Shown piece by piece: positions 10,616-20,591 of a DNA stretch of 64,000 nt. Origin of the DNA: Candidatus Synoicihabitans palmerolidicus (lineage in GTDB: Bacteria; Verrucomicrobiota; Verrucomicrobiia; Opitutales; Opitutaceae). The first letter of the stretch is position 1; each line of letters starts with the position of its first letter. Where the stretch lies: contig JAGGDC010000002.1 of NCBI GenBank assembly GCA_020809425.1, positions 186,001 to 250,000 on the forward strand. The letters run 5' to 3'. A program made the position numbers and the translations under genes. The notes under the pieces are model-generated. The model worked only from the letters and a program-made list of their open reading frames with translations, searched no databases and was not told where the DNA came from.

Positions 10616-12437
10616 GAGCGTATCCCACAAGCGCAAGAGGTTGGAGATGAGGAGGTAGCGTAAAAATAAAGAGGCCGAAACCGGGAGGATTTCCTGGTTT
10701 CGGCACAAAAACGGCGTGTATAATTTGGTGTGAACAATACTATCGAAGCCGTCGCCCCGGAAGGTGCCCTGAAAACCTGGCTGCGTCCAGACCTGACTCC
10801 GGTCGGACCCAACAAAGATTACGCCACGTTTCGCGATCAACTGGCGGGGCTCGACCAGTTGCTGGCCAACAGTCACTTGGAAGCGATGGCCGTGGACTTT
10901 GCCCGGGAAAACTGGCGGGGCGACGACGTGGCCGGGTTGCCGCGACACCTGCAGTTCACGCGCAAGGCGCGGCGGGTGCAGGTATTGCGCATGATGCTCG
11001 GGAAAATCAGCTTGCGTAAACTTTCCCTGAGCATCGCCTCCAGCGATCTGTTGGCCGACTTTTGCGGAGCGCGCCGGATCGACGGCATCAAGGGGGTCTC
11101 CCAAAGAAAGCGTGCGGGAGCGTGCGTCCAAATGCTTCACCGCCGAGCAGGTGCGCAGGATGAGCCAAGTCATTATCGAGCTGTGCGGTGAGGCGGACCG
11201 GGCGAGCGAACTGGGACTGGCTGCGGCGCAGCCGATGGATACGTGCCTGGTGGACTCGACCTGCCTGCAGGCCAACATCCATTTCCCGGTCGACTGGGTG
11301 CTCTTTCGCGACGTGAGCCGCACCCCTGCTCAAGGCGGTGAAACTGATCCGTGCAGCGGGGTTGCGGGGTCGGATGCCGAACGAGCCGCCAGTCTTTGCC
11401 AAGCAGATGAATCGGTGGTGCATCGCGATGACCCACAGCCGACGGCGCCGCGATGCGAAGCGGGCCCGCAAGGGCGTGCTCCGCCAGATGAAACGCCTGC
11501 TGCGCACCATCGGCGAGCACGCCCGCCGCCACCGCAACCACCTCGTCGCCGACTACGCCCGGACCCGCTGCAGTGAGCGCCAGGCCACCCGCATCATTGC
11601 GCGCATCGACGCCATGCTCGAGCAACTGCCGGCCGCGATCAAACAGGCCCACGAACGCATCATCGGCGCGCGACCAGTGCTCAACGCCGAGAAGATCCTC
11701 CGCGTCTCCGAACCCGACGTGCAGACCGTGGTCCGGGGCAAGGCGTCCGGCGAGGTCGAGTTTGGCAACACCCTCATGATCAGTGAAAACGTGACGGAGT
11801 TGATCACCGATTGGCAGTGGTATCAGGAAATGACTCCGGCCGAATGGCGTCAGTTCGACCTGAGCCTCGAGCGCCAGAATCAGTTCGACCTGAGCACCCC
11901 GATCAAAGCGGCGAGCACCGACCGAGGCTTCTCGACCCAACGGCTGTGCGAACGCTTGGCCGAAGCCGACATTTATGACGCCACTTGCCCCCGCGATCCG
12001 CAGCAACTGCAACGGCGCATGCAGGAGCCGCAGTTCGTGGCGCTCCAACATCGCCGGGCTTCGACGGAAGCCCGCATCGCCATCATCAAGCAACGCCAAG
12101 GCAAGCGATTGAGTGCCAGAGGCTTCACGAATCGCTACCTGGCGGTAGCCTGGAGCATCCTCGGTCACAACCTGTGGCTCATCGCCCGACTGCTGGCCGA
12201 CCAACCACCGCAGGCCCAAGCCGCCTAAAACCACCACGCCTACTCCAACGATGAACAATAAACCGGCTGCCGGAGGTTCCCTCATGGAAACGATCCAGGC
12301 ACTGACTGCTGCGACACTGCAATTTAGCCATTAAATTGCATCTGCGCGCGCCTACATCCGCCATTGGTAGCCGGAAATCCGCTCAAAAATCGGCTTTCCT
12401 GCCCCCCTTCCAAAATCAGGGTAAATGGGACACGCTC
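10616..12437 (+). mobile_element. insertion sequence copy B (same element as A and C)
   Basis: Left end GAGCGTATCCCA (10616-10627); right end TGGGACACGCTC, finishing at 12437. Orientation is opposite to copy A and the same as copy C. Left flank: codon about 100 of the sugar symporter. Right flank: the last codons of an IS66 transposase. No target-site duplication is seen, so one flank has been exchanged or deleted. Confidence 0.9.
10730..12228 (+). CDS. transposase of IS copy B (DDE type, needs frame changes)
   Basis: Starts with GTG at 10730 (MNNTIEAVAPEGALKTWLRP). The N-terminal domain runs to about 11090. A G5 run then shifts the frame before PKESVRERASKCFT. The catalytic region has Asp in LVDSTCLQANIHFP, Asp in ASTDRGFS and Glu in STEARIAIIKQ, ending LLADQPPQAQAA at 12228. 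Another frame change lies near 11325 at CCGCACCCCTGC. Total length is about 500 residues. If the poly-G shift is used in vivo this copy could make a fused product; otherwise it is inactive. Confidence 0.8.
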
Positions 12438-13976
12438 CAGTTAACCGGCAGCAGATCGCTGATGTCGGCACCTGGGAGTCGTTGCGGCAGCCTGGTGAGC
12501 ACGTCGCGCAGATAGTCCAACGGGTCGTGCCCGTGACGTTGGCAGCTGATCACGATCGAGTAGATGATCGCCGAGCGTTGGCCGGCATCGGGATGCCCTA
12601 CGAACAGCCAGTTCTTTTTGCCCAACGCTGAGGGGCGGATGGCGTTTTCCACCAGATTGTTGTCCAGTCGGGTTTCACCGTGCTGCAGGTGCGCGACCAA
12701 TGGTTTCCACTGACCGAGCAGGTAGGTAGGTGCCAGGCCTTGCCCAGGCCGGACTTGGGGCGCACGTGCGCGCGCAGCCTCAACACCACCACGCGCAACC
12801 AATACAGCTTACGGGTAAAGTCGCGCTCGCGTCTTTGCTGCCGCTGCCGCGCATCGATACCGGCCTCATCCCACTGCTTGTCCTGATGATACATCCATGC
12901 GATCAGCCGCAGGATCCATTGGGCTACTCGCGAGTTCTCCGCTTGGGCTTCAAAAAACTTACGCCGCGCGTGTGCCCAGCAGCCCACCCAACACACCTCG
13001 GGATGCGTCGCCACATACGCGGGATAGGCACCATAGCCATCGGATGGCATTATCCCGGCAAAACCTTCGACCAGCGACGTCAGTTCGCCGTGCTGGCGCG
13101 ATGATCGCCAGTCGAGAGCACGTCATCACCCGGGCCGCTCATCACCCACATCCATCCATTCTTGATTTTGCCCCGTGTTGGATCCGGGTCGTGACATCGC
13201 ACCGGCGTTTCATCGACTTGCACGTAGCTGGATTCGAGCAACCTGCGGCGCATGCCCTGGTAAATCGGTTCCAGCCAGTCTGAGGCGATGCGCACCCACT
13301 CGACCATACTCTGACGCTGTAGGCGCGCTCCCCAGCGCGACGACATCTTCTCGAGCCGATACCGCGGGGCGTGATCGACATACTTGCTGATCAACACCCA
13401 GGCCAAGAGTCCCGCCGAGGCGTAGCCGCCCTCCACCGGGCGCCCCCGTGCGGGTGCCACCACCGGCGCACGATCGAGCTGGGCCTTGGCCCGATACTTC
13501 GGGCGCACGAACTCGCGCTTGAACAACTTCGTCGGCACCACATCGACCTCGAAGCTGCGCTCCTCGCCGAGCTTTTCAAACTGCTCCGGGGCCGCCAGCA
13601 CCTCCTCGAGCTCGATCACCACAGTCTCTTTCACCGGCAGGTACGCGAAGGCCTCGGCTCGCAAGGGCAGCTTCTCGCGAGAGGCCCGCCGCCGCTCGTA
13701 GTGAACCGTCTCGGGCGTGGCCGTCTGCTCGATTAGTTTTTGCTGATCGGCGAGCTTCAGTTTCAACTGCGCCGCATCGAGCTTCTCACTCTTACCCCCA
13801 CCAAACACCTGCTTGCGCAGCCACTCCAACTGCGAGCGCAGCGCCACGTTTTCGCTCTCCAAAGCGAGATAGGCAGCAGGCAGTTGTTCCAGGGGCGGCA
13901 CGCTTAGTATCCACATATAGGATACTATTAACAGCAACCTTTTTTCGCGTTCATACCACGCTTTTTTTCGCACCAT
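12438..13976 (-). pseudogene. IS66 transposase TnpC (two frameshifts, extreme 3' end lost)
   Basis: N-terminal leucine-zipper-like region (LALESENVALRSQLEWLRKQ, about residues 37-56), then the catalytic domain with YVQVDETPVRCHDPD (first Asp), GIMPSDGYGAYPAYVATHP (second Asp) and, after two frame changes near 13090 and 12780, ETRLDNNLVENAIRPSALGKK (Glu). It ends DISDLLPVNW at the IS copy B junction. The catalytic residues are present, but the frame is broken twice. Confidence 0.85.
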
Positions 13977-14289
13977 CCTTCAGGTCGATTCCGCCCAGTA
14001 ACATCGTCAGCGCTTCGGCACTGAGCGTCACCTTCGCGCCGTCGCCACCGCGCGGTCACGTGAAGCAACCCTTCTCCAGCCGCTTGGCCAGCACCCACAC
14101 GCCGGTGCCATCCCAATACAGCAACTTCACCCGGTTGCGCCGCTTGTTGGTGAACACGAACAACGCACCGCCAAAGGGATCTTCACGCAGCACCTGGGAA
14201 GCCACAGTCCACAACCCGTCAAACTGCTTTCGCATATCCACCGGTTCAATTGCTAGGTGGATCGTCAGCGCCGAAGGCAAACCGATCAT
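13954..14289 (-). pseudogene. tnpB: IS66 accessory protein TnpB (frameshifted)
   Basis: Starts MIGLPSALTIHLAIEPVDMR and contains FDGLWTVASQVLREDPFGGA and VKLLYWDGTGVWVLAKRLEK, the standard IS66 ORF2 sequence. The first frame stops at 14056. The remainder (AKVTLSAEALTMLLGGIDLK) continues in a shifted frame to about 13954, giving roughly the normal 115 residues. It overlaps the start of tnpC through an A6 run. Confidence 0.85.
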
Positions 14290-14294
14290 CGCCG

Positions 14295-14639
14295 TCAGTT
14301 GCGCAGGGCTTTGACCAACGCGGCCATGGCGATCGGATCGTCACCACGCAACCGCGTGCCGTCCGGCAGCCTCACCTCCAACGATGCCGCCGGAGGCGAC
14401 ATCGCGCCCAAGCGCAGCGTTGCGAACGAAGGGCGCGCCGGGCTCGCCGCCGCCGCTACCGCACCCTTGCGCCGCCGGGCCGTCCCAGCCATGCCACACA
14501 CGTCGCGTATTTGAGGCCCTCGCGCTTCGCGAACGCCTTCTGCGTCAGGCCGCTCTCGCGGTAGATCGCTGCGCTACGCAGCCTGGCGTCCGCGCCCATC
14601 GCGCTTGTGGTTCTGCACCTCCACTTCCATTGCTTCCAT
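14295..14639 (-). pseudogene. IS66 accessory protein TnpA (frameshifted)
   Basis: The N-terminus begins at the ATG at 14637-14639 (MEAMEVEVQNHKRDGRGRQ). The helix-turn-helix block RESGLTQKAFAKREGLKYAT follows in a second frame, and the C-terminal LEVRLPDGTRLRGDDPIAM in a third. It ends five bases before tnpB. The arrangement and motifs are those of IS66 ORF1. Confidence 0.75.
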
Positions 14640-14699
14640 CCTGCCAATTTACCCGCAAAATCACTTCCCGCATAGGAGGTCGCCTCTCGGACGCTTACG

Positions 14700-15201
14700 T
14701 CCCTTTGGCCAGTCGTCGTGGTAGTTGGCGGCGCGACTGAACAGATTCGCCCGTTACTCTTGCGGCAACCAGTGCTAATTACCGAGAATCCCGAATGGGA
14801 GGAAGGTATCGCCGCCTCCCTCCGCGCCGGGTTGCGGACTATCACAGAGTTCTCCCGCCAGATTGAAAACGTTATCTTTACGCTCTGTGATCAGCCTTTC
14901 CTGAATACCTCCGTATTATCCACCTTGATTCACGCACGCGCCCAACAGGGAAAGCCCATCGTCGCGGCCCGATATGGTGGGCAGGCCGGAGCCACCGCGT
15001 TAGTTCATCGCCAGGCATTTCAATTCATTGGCTCATCTAACCGGAGATCAAGGCGCCCGCCGCTTGATCAATGCTTATAAACCGACCGAATGCGAGTTGC
15101 TCGATTTCCCGGCACTTGCCTTGGACATCGATACTCCTGACGACCTCACAAAAATTGACCGATTGAGCGCTGATCTCAAAGGGCCGACGCCCGTTCGCTA
15201 A
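14700..15201 (+). pseudogene. MobA/MocA-like nucleotidyltransferase, 5' end removed by IS66
   Basis: Visible from VVVVGGATEQIRPLL, then NPEWEEGIAASLRAGL and NVIFTLCDQPFLNTSVLSTL (the CDQP metal-binding motif of MobA-like NTP transferases). A frame change near 15040 precedes TGDQGARRLI and LDIDTPDDLTKIDRL. Stop TAA at 15199-15201. The N-terminal nucleotide-binding loop is lost at the IS66 end. Relatives transfer CMP or GMP to molybdopterin or act as related cytidylyltransferases. The 3' end overlaps the convergent purK by 26 bases. Confidence 0.7.
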
Positions 15202-16339
15202 GCCGACTTTTCAATTGGCGCGCATGATTTAGGGCCTTGTCTGGAGAAGAGTCCGTCACCGTAAAATGTCCCATTTTACGGCCCAGACGAGGTTCCTGCT
15301 TCCCGTAAAGATGCAATTTGACCTGCGGGTCCTCGAGCAATTTGCCCCATGCCGGAGAGCCGACCAATTGACCGTCGGACCAATCCCACGCATCGCCCAA
15401 TAGATCTACCATCACGGATGCCGGAGCTAAACGTCCGGTGTCTCCCAAGGGCAATCCCGCAACCGCTCGCACCTGTTGTTCAAACTGCGATGTGACACAC
15501 CCATCCAATGTCCAATGTCCAGAATTGTGCGTGCGTGGCGCCATTTCATTCACCATCAATTCCCCGTCATCCGTATAAAATAGCTCCACGGCCAGGATCC
15601 CCTCGAGGGTCATTGATTCTGCAATATTGATCGCGAGCTCACCAGCCCGATCCGCGACGGCAGACGGGATTCGTGCCGGGACGATCGAGAAATCCAAAAT
15701 GTGTTTGGTGTGAATATTTTCCGCCACCGGAAACGTTCGGATCTCCCCCTGAGGATTGCGGGCTACGATCACCGAAAGTTCACACTTGAAATCGATAAAT
15801 TTCTCCACCACCGCACGTTCCCGCGCGAACGCCACGACCGCTTGTTCTACGTCGGCTGCTTCCGTGACTTTTAGCTGTCCTTTCCCATCGTAGCCAAAGT
15901 CAGCGGTTTTGACCACACACGGTAAACCAATACGTTTGATCGCTTTAGCCAGATCATCTCCCACTTCAACCTCCGCAAATGGGACGTGGGGAACTCCATT
16001 TTTCCGCAGCCACTTTTTTTCCCTCATCCGATTTTGGCAAATTTCCAATACTTCCCAATGCGGCCGCAGTGGCACCAATTTTTCGATCTCCCACAGGGGC
16101 TCTACCGGAATATTCTCAAATTCATAAGTGACCGCCGCACAGCTTTGCGCAAATTCGCGCAGTCGCTCGATATCCTTGTAATTTGCGTTGTATTCCCTCG
16201 AGGCCACCTCCCCCGCCGGACACCGCTCTGCCGGCTCGAAAACATGCAAACGATACCCCATTCGGGTCGCCGCATGGGCCAGCATACGGCCAAGTTGGCC
16301 ACCACCTAATACACCGAGAGTGCTGCCGGGAGGAATCAT
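15176..16339 (-). CDS. purK: 5-(carboxyamino)imidazole ribonucleotide synthase PurK
   Basis: Intact, 387 residues, the usual length. N-terminal PreATP-grasp motif GVLGGGQLGRMLAHAATRMG. The ATP-grasp centre includes PCVVKTADFGYDGKGQLKV and ELSVIVARNPQGEIRTFP, and the metal/substrate site GILAVELFYTDDGELMVNE with APRTHNSGHWT. It carboxylates AIR to N5-CAIR with ATP and bicarbonate in purine synthesis. It follows purE with a 108-base gap on the same strand, so the two likely form an operon. Confidence 0.96.
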   Translation of the reverse strand: MIPPGSTLGVLGGGQLGRMLAHAATRMGYRLHVFEPAERCPAGEVASREYNANYKDIERLREFAQSCAAVTYEFENIPVEPLWEIEKLVPLRPHWEVLEICQNRMREKKWLRKNGVPHVPFAEVEVGDDLAKAIKRIGLPCVVKTADFGYDGKGQLKVTEAADVEQAVVAFARERAVVEKFIDFKCELSVIVARNPQGEIRTFPVAENIHTKHILDFSIVPARIPSAVADRAGELAINIAESMTLEGILAVELFYTDDGELMVNEMAPRTHNSGHWTLDGCVTSQFEQQVRAVAGLPLGDTGRLAPASVMVDLLGDAWDWSDGQLVGSPAWGKLLEDPQVKLHLYGKQEPRLGRKMGHFTVTDSSPDKALNHARQLKSRLSERASAL

Positions 16340-16447
16340 CCCGAAAACTGAAAAGCTAAAAACGTGAAAGCAGAAAGCCGAATCACCCGCGCCTCCAAGT
16401 TAAGGGCCTTCAATTCTTACTCCCGTCACGCCTTGGCCTACACTCCT

Positions 16448-16942
16448 TCACGGTGCCTCCGGTAACGACGCCTTGAGCACCGCGTGCGTTTGATTTGTCC
16501 GGAATTCATCGAGCGCTCGCTTGATGCGTTTATTGCCCAAAGCCAAAATAGCCGCCGCAAACAAGGCCGCATTTTTCGCCCCGGCCTTGCCAATCGCAAA
16601 CGTAGCTACAGGCACCCCTCCCGGCATCTGCACAATCGATAGCAACGAGTCCTGCCCCTTAAGGATCCGCGATTCCACAGGCACCCCCAGCACCGGCAAC
16701 GCCGTCAATGCTGCCGCCATTCCGGGCAAATGCGCCGCACCTCCTGCTCCGGCAATAATCACTTTGAGCCCTCGTTCTTCCGCCGTCCGCGCGTAATCAT
16801 ACATTTTATCCGGTGTGCGGTGCGCACTCACCACCAACTGTTCGTAGGGCACTCCGAGAGCATTCAACGTCTGTGCGCTATGCTGCATCGTGTCCCAATC
16901 GGACGTGCTGCCCATGATAATTCCAACGAGAGGCTTGGCCAT
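16448..16942 (-). CDS. purE: N5-carboxyaminoimidazole ribonucleotide mutase PurE
   Basis: Intact, 164 residues. Class I PurE motifs: [20 protein letters not shown] (residues 7-26), [15 protein letters not shown] (catalytic SAHRTP), [19 protein letters not shown] and [20 protein letters not shown]. It converts N5-CAIR to CAIR, the step after PurK. The start ATG at 16942 gives the expected N-terminus. Confidence 0.96.
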   Translation of the reverse strand: MAKPLVGIIMGSTSDWDTMQHSAQTLNALGVPYEQLVVSAHRTPDKMYDYARTAEERGLKVIIAGAGGAAHLPGMAAALTALPVLGVPVESRILKGQDSLLSIVQMPGGVPVATFAIGKAGAKNAALFAAAILALGNKRIKRALDEFRTNQTHAVLKASLPEAP

Positions 16943-16996
16943 GGAGAAAAGTTTCCGCGCACAGCATTCCGCTGTCAGCTTCTAAACTTCAAACCT

Positions 16997-17209
16997 TCAC
17001 GCAGTGGACGGACGCCAGCCCAGTAGTCTCGCTGGCAACAACACCAAACCCTGCAGAAAACGCAACACCCCCGTAAACAACACCCCAATCAGTTTGAATG
17101 GGAGCAACAGCACCCACACCACCGGATACGCGATGAGCGCCAGCAATGCCAACGACCAACACAGGATGAATAATACACACCAAAGTAGAAACGAGAAAAA
17201 CGAAGTCAT
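16997..17209 (-). CDS. small membrane protein, unrecognised
   Basis: 70 residues, mostly hydrophobic: two likely membrane helices (FFSFLLWCVLFILCWSLALL and VVWVLLLPFKLIGVLFTGVL), ending LGWRPSTA. It lies between purE and the RDD-domain gene on the same strand. No family is recognised. Confidence 0.6.
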   Translation of the reverse strand: MTSFFSFLLWCVLFILCWSLALLALIAYPVVWVLLLPFKLIGVLFTGVLRFLQGLVLLPARLLGWRPSTA

Positions 17210-17236
17210 AACCTAGGCCTCCAACTTAAAATATAC

Positions 17237-19250
17237 TCACAACAATGAAACGTCTTTGGGCATGTGCACCACGACTGTGCCTGCAATCTTGTCATGCCAT
17301 GATTGATGCTCCGGATCAAAAGCGACCCAGATAAACCCAAGACCCAATATAAAGAGGGATAGGAATGAACCCAACCCTCGCACCAAGGCCACCGACCAAT
17401 CCAGCGAATTGTCATCCAAACGCACGACCTTCAGTCCCAGCACAATACCACCGATCGTCGTGCCTTTGAGGCTCCACATCACGATAAAATAGACCGCAGC
17501 GAATAGGGGAAAATATTCCCCCGGATCGAAGTACTTCGCTTCCAGCATGTTTCCAATGATCGCCAGCAACAAGATATCCAGAAGCGTCGCCCCCAACCTC
17601 GGCCAGAATCCAGCTCGAGACAAAGTCGATGGCTGCACCGGCACCGATTGCGCTCGCAGGGGCGGCGGCACTCCGGCCCCCCGCTGCTGCCCCGGCACTA
17701 TCGCTCGCCTTACTTTCGCTTGTGACCTGGCCCAACGGCGGGGGCTCCGCGCGGCCCACCGCTGGATCCACATTGGCGTCCATTGCCGATGTCACGCCGC
17801 TTGCGCCTGCTTCAGCTCCCCCGGCTGCCGCCACTCCAGGTTGCGGTGGTACGCCGGATTCACTGCCTCCGTTTTTCCGAGCGTTTTTAGCTCTATCCGA
17901 CTGCATGCCCAATAAAATGGTGTAAACTACCATACCCGTCCCGAGCACACCTGAGAGCTTCATGAAGGCAAACCCAGCGAACGGTATCAAGTAAATCACT
18001 AAAGTCAGCAAACCACCCACCAAAACCGCCAAAACTGGCGCTTGGTAGTTCGCATCACTCGAAAACCGTCGACCGACCCAAGCGAGAAAGACTGCTTTGC
18101 CAAAAATACTAACAAAGAACATGACGAAGACCAATATAAACGCCCCGATCACCGTGAACGACAACACGATGAATGCCAGTGGCGTGATCAACGCGGTCAG
18201 CAACGCGGTCAGCAACGCGGTCAGCAACGCGGTCACCACCGTCAGCCCCGGACGCGACTCCATCGTCTCCGCGCAGCGTTTCACTGCTTTCGACATGATC
18301 AAGGCGATGAACATGTAAAGTAGCAACGCCGCTCCCGCCACCATCCATGCCCACCCCAGATGAGGCCCAACCCAGAGAGGGCGCCCCCATACTAAACAGT
18401 TGCTCACCCATGCCTTCAACCACTCCACATCCACCACCGCTCCGCCCAATATCGGCATTTCCTGTATATCGCCATCTATCCGCGACCCCGGTGCCCGTTC
18501 CACGGTGCCGCCAATCGACAAGACATCTCCGTGCAAATGCGCCTCCGGACCCACGCGCACGCCTCCCAATACAGCCACGATGTCTCCGTGCACTTCTCCG
18601 TTGACGGTTACGTTACCCAAAACCGCCACACCCTCCCCGCCCACATACCCATTAATGGACAAATCACCTAGCACCGCCACGGCTTCGTTACGTACCTCAC
18701 CATCGATCACATTGTTACCCAAAATCGCCACGGCTTCGCTCGCCGCTTCGCCCACGCTCAAAGCGACATCAGCCATAATGCCGACCCGTTCCGGTGCCCG
18801 ACGCAAGCGCTGCTTCCGCGCCTCCTCTACCGGATCCTCCACTTTCTGGTCCTCCGCAGCGTTAACCTGAACGTCGGCCACGTCGTCCATCACGTCTTCG
18901 ATCGCGGATACGGCCTCAGCAATCTGCTCCGCCACTTCCGACGCGATATCCGCTTCTGATGAAGCATTGCCCCCCAGCTCACGGAGACCTCCCCGAGTCT
19001 CTTCGTCACCTCCATCTCTGGACGTGGTTTCATCAGGCGACTCAGACTCGGAAGTCACGCCGGAATCCTCCAAAGGCGCGGAGGTCGGTTCAACGGTTAC
19101 CGGTGTCACCGGTTCATCCCCCGCGTCTTGCGCAGGAAGAGTCAGAGGCAACATGAGACACCATGCGAGGCCCAAGCCTGTCATGGATTTAAGGATTCGA
19201 GTCAGTTTCAGTTTTTGAAATCGCTTGGGAAAACAGTTTTCGGGATTCAT
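17237..19250 (-). CDS. bactofilin-like polymer-forming membrane protein with C-terminal RDD domain (one frameshift)
   Basis: Order of parts: signal peptide (residues 15-40), an acidic linker, then a right-handed beta-helix-like repeat (about 165-270). The repeat has recurring VAVLG turns about every 18 residues (EAVAILGNNVIDGEV, EAVAVLGDLSINGYV, EGVAVLGNVTVNGEV, DIVAVLGGVRV), as in bactofilin/polymer-forming domains. Four to five membrane helices follow (300-430), then a low-complexity Ala/Gly/Ser linker, then an RDD domain (FWPRLGATLLDILLLAIIGN ... FDPEHQSWHDKIAGTVVV). The RDD part is in another frame; a C6 run near 17681 is the likely shift point. Read through, the protein has about 670 residues. 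It starts eight bases after the preceding sigma-linked gene ends. Confidence 0.7.
18190..18235. repeat. 12-bp tandem repeat, 3.8 units, inside the bactofilin/RDD gene
   Basis: The unit AACGCGGTCAGC repeats exactly from 18190. On the coding strand it encodes repeated LLTA within a membrane helix (VVTALLTALLTALLTALITP). The length is a multiple of three bases per unit, so copy-number change would lengthen the helix without a frame change. Confidence 0.9.
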
Positions 19251-19257
19251 CCGGCCT

Positions 19258-19725
19258 TCAACGTTGGTTCGCCCACAATACGCGGTAGGCCGTCGCCCCC
19301 AGCCCGATCATCATCGCATACGCCGCTCCAATCACTCCCAGAGCAACATAGAGCCAATGGGTCGATAAATTCGGCATGAAGAGCCGTCCGAGGGAGACCA
19401 ATGTCGTGCCGGCGGTCTTCAACGTCGCCCCCGCATCCGAGATCGGACGCAACAGGTTGCCTACCGTTTGGGCACTGACCATTCCTGCCAAATGCATTGA
19501 GCCCAGCAAGGCCGCCGCCGCCAAGGCAACGCCCACTAGAATAAAGCTGAGGCGCACCGGCTGCGGCCAATTGGCATAACTCTTATTCCACCATGGCAGC
19601 GCTTGCCGCCAGGCGATCTCGCCCAACACACGTGCTTCAAGGGACATCGGGGCTCGCCGCGTCGGTTGCTCGCGCAAGACCGCGTGGATTTTCTGTTCGA
19701 GTTGTTCAGGAGTGAGACGGGCCAT
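19258..19725 (-). CDS. putative membrane partner of the ECF sigma factor (anti-sigma-like)
   Basis: 155 residues, intact. The N-terminal cytoplasmic part (MARLTPEQLEQKIHAVLREQ, about residues 1-60) is followed by one clear helix (LSFILVGVALAAAALLGSMH, about 66-85) and a second near the C-terminus (WLYVALGVIGAAYAMMIGLG). No zinc-binding HxxxCxxC motif is seen. Its place five bases after the sigma factor gene and its single-pass layout suggest an anti-sigma role. That is inference from position only. Confidence 0.55.
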   Translation of the reverse strand: MARLTPEQLEQKIHAVLREQPTRRAPMSLEARVLGEIAWRQALPWWNKSYANWPQPVRLSFILVGVALAAAALLGSMHLAGMVSAQTVGNLLRPISDAGATLKTAGTTLVSLGRLFMPNLSTHWLYVALGVIGAAYAMMIGLGATAYRVLWANQR

Positions 19726-19730
19726 GGTAA

Positions 19731-20337
19731 TTAGATTTGAGCGGTTAAGGTTTCGTGTGCGGTGCCGCTGCGCATAAGAATATGCGCCAATGCGGCCCGA
19801 CCGCGGAGAATGTCAGTTTTTACTTTGGACAATGACCCCCCCCAACCGGCGCGAGATCTCATCATAGGGTTCTTCTTCAAAGTGATAACGCACCAGGGGC
19901 ACCCGCTGATGCTGAAGGAGCTGTTCCACCGCCGTTTCCACCCACTCTCGCCGGTCTCCTTGGTTGAGCTCAACCAGAAAATCCCCATCGGGCGCTGCGA
20001 ACTCCACCTGCTCACCTTCATCCCCGTCATCGTCGCGATGCGTCAACTCGGAGAAAAAACGCCACCGTTTGCGATAACGTTGTAAGTGATTGATGCATAA
20101 ATTGGTTGTCACTGTCTTTAACCAACCACCCGCCGTCGGGCTCGTGCCCAGATCGTCAAACCGTTCGTAGACCTTCAAGAAGACTTCCTGCGAGATATCC
20201 TCGGCCTGCGCCGGGTTTCCAAGCAGGCGCACTGCTGTGGAGTAGACCATGTCTTGGTAGTTGCGCATAAACGTCGTAAAATCGACCGGGGTCATATTCC
20301 CCGTGGGTTCCTGTTGGACTGGAGCTTCATCGTTCAT
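19731..20337 (-). CDS. ECF-type RNA polymerase sigma factor (one frameshift near the C-terminus)
   Basis: Region 2 is clear (FMRNYQDMVYSTAVRLLGNP, AQAEDISQEVFLKVYERFDD, GGWLKTVTTNLCINHLQRYR, about residues 24-90). Region 4 begins VETAVEQLLQHQRVPLVRYH and EEEPYDEISRRLGG. The recognition helix and tail (SLSKVKTDILRGRAALAHIL) lie in another frame after a run of eight Cs near 19840. Ends at TAA 19731-19733. It is first in a three-gene run with the putative membrane partner and the bactofilin/RDD gene, so it probably controls an envelope response. Confidence 0.85.
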
Positions 20338-20493
20338 GCCAAGAACACGCCGCAGTCCAACACTGAGTGCACAGGCTGAGAGGAAGTGGTTCCCGTTCTC
20401 CTAATGCACTATAATGAATACTATACGTTTGATATATGGGATTGAGGCCTGCGGCAGGCCGCAGGAAGGGAGCGGTGAGCAGCTATACACAAG

Positions 20494-20545
20494 CCAGAGA
20501 GAGGACGACCGGCCCGGCAAGCCGGGCCGGTCGTCCTCTCTCTGG
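20494..20545. repeat. 52-nt near-perfect palindrome (25-bp arms, 2-nt centre)
   Basis: Left arm 20494-20518 and right arm 20521-20545 are exact reverse complements, separated by AA. The arms are GC-rich (CCAGAGAGAGGACG..., then CCGGCCCGGC at the centre). It lies between the sigma factor start (20337) and the IS30 transposase. There is no T-run, so a normal terminator is unlikely. It could be an IS30 target palindrome, a mobile hairpin or a fold-back artefact. Confidence 0.85.
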
Positions 20546-20591
20546 GAAAAACTCCGCGCTGGCGTCGTGGGCGCAGAGCGGAGGATTTGGA

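Larger units (their letters stand above)
12438..14698 (-). mobile_element. IS66-family element, 3' end lost to IS copy B
   Basis: The three IS66 genes lie in order on the minus strand (tnpA, tnpB, tnpC). The outer end at 14683-14698 reads, on the minus strand, GTAAGCGTCCGAGAGG, a typical IS66 terminus. The other terminus is absent because IS copy B abuts the last codons of tnpC. The outer end sits inside a MobA-like gene. Confidence 0.85.

Noticed and set aside
18190..18235. Short tandem repeats as a possible CRISPR array
   Set aside because: The units are 12 bp, contiguous without spacers, and lie within a membrane-helix coding sequence. No cas genes are present.
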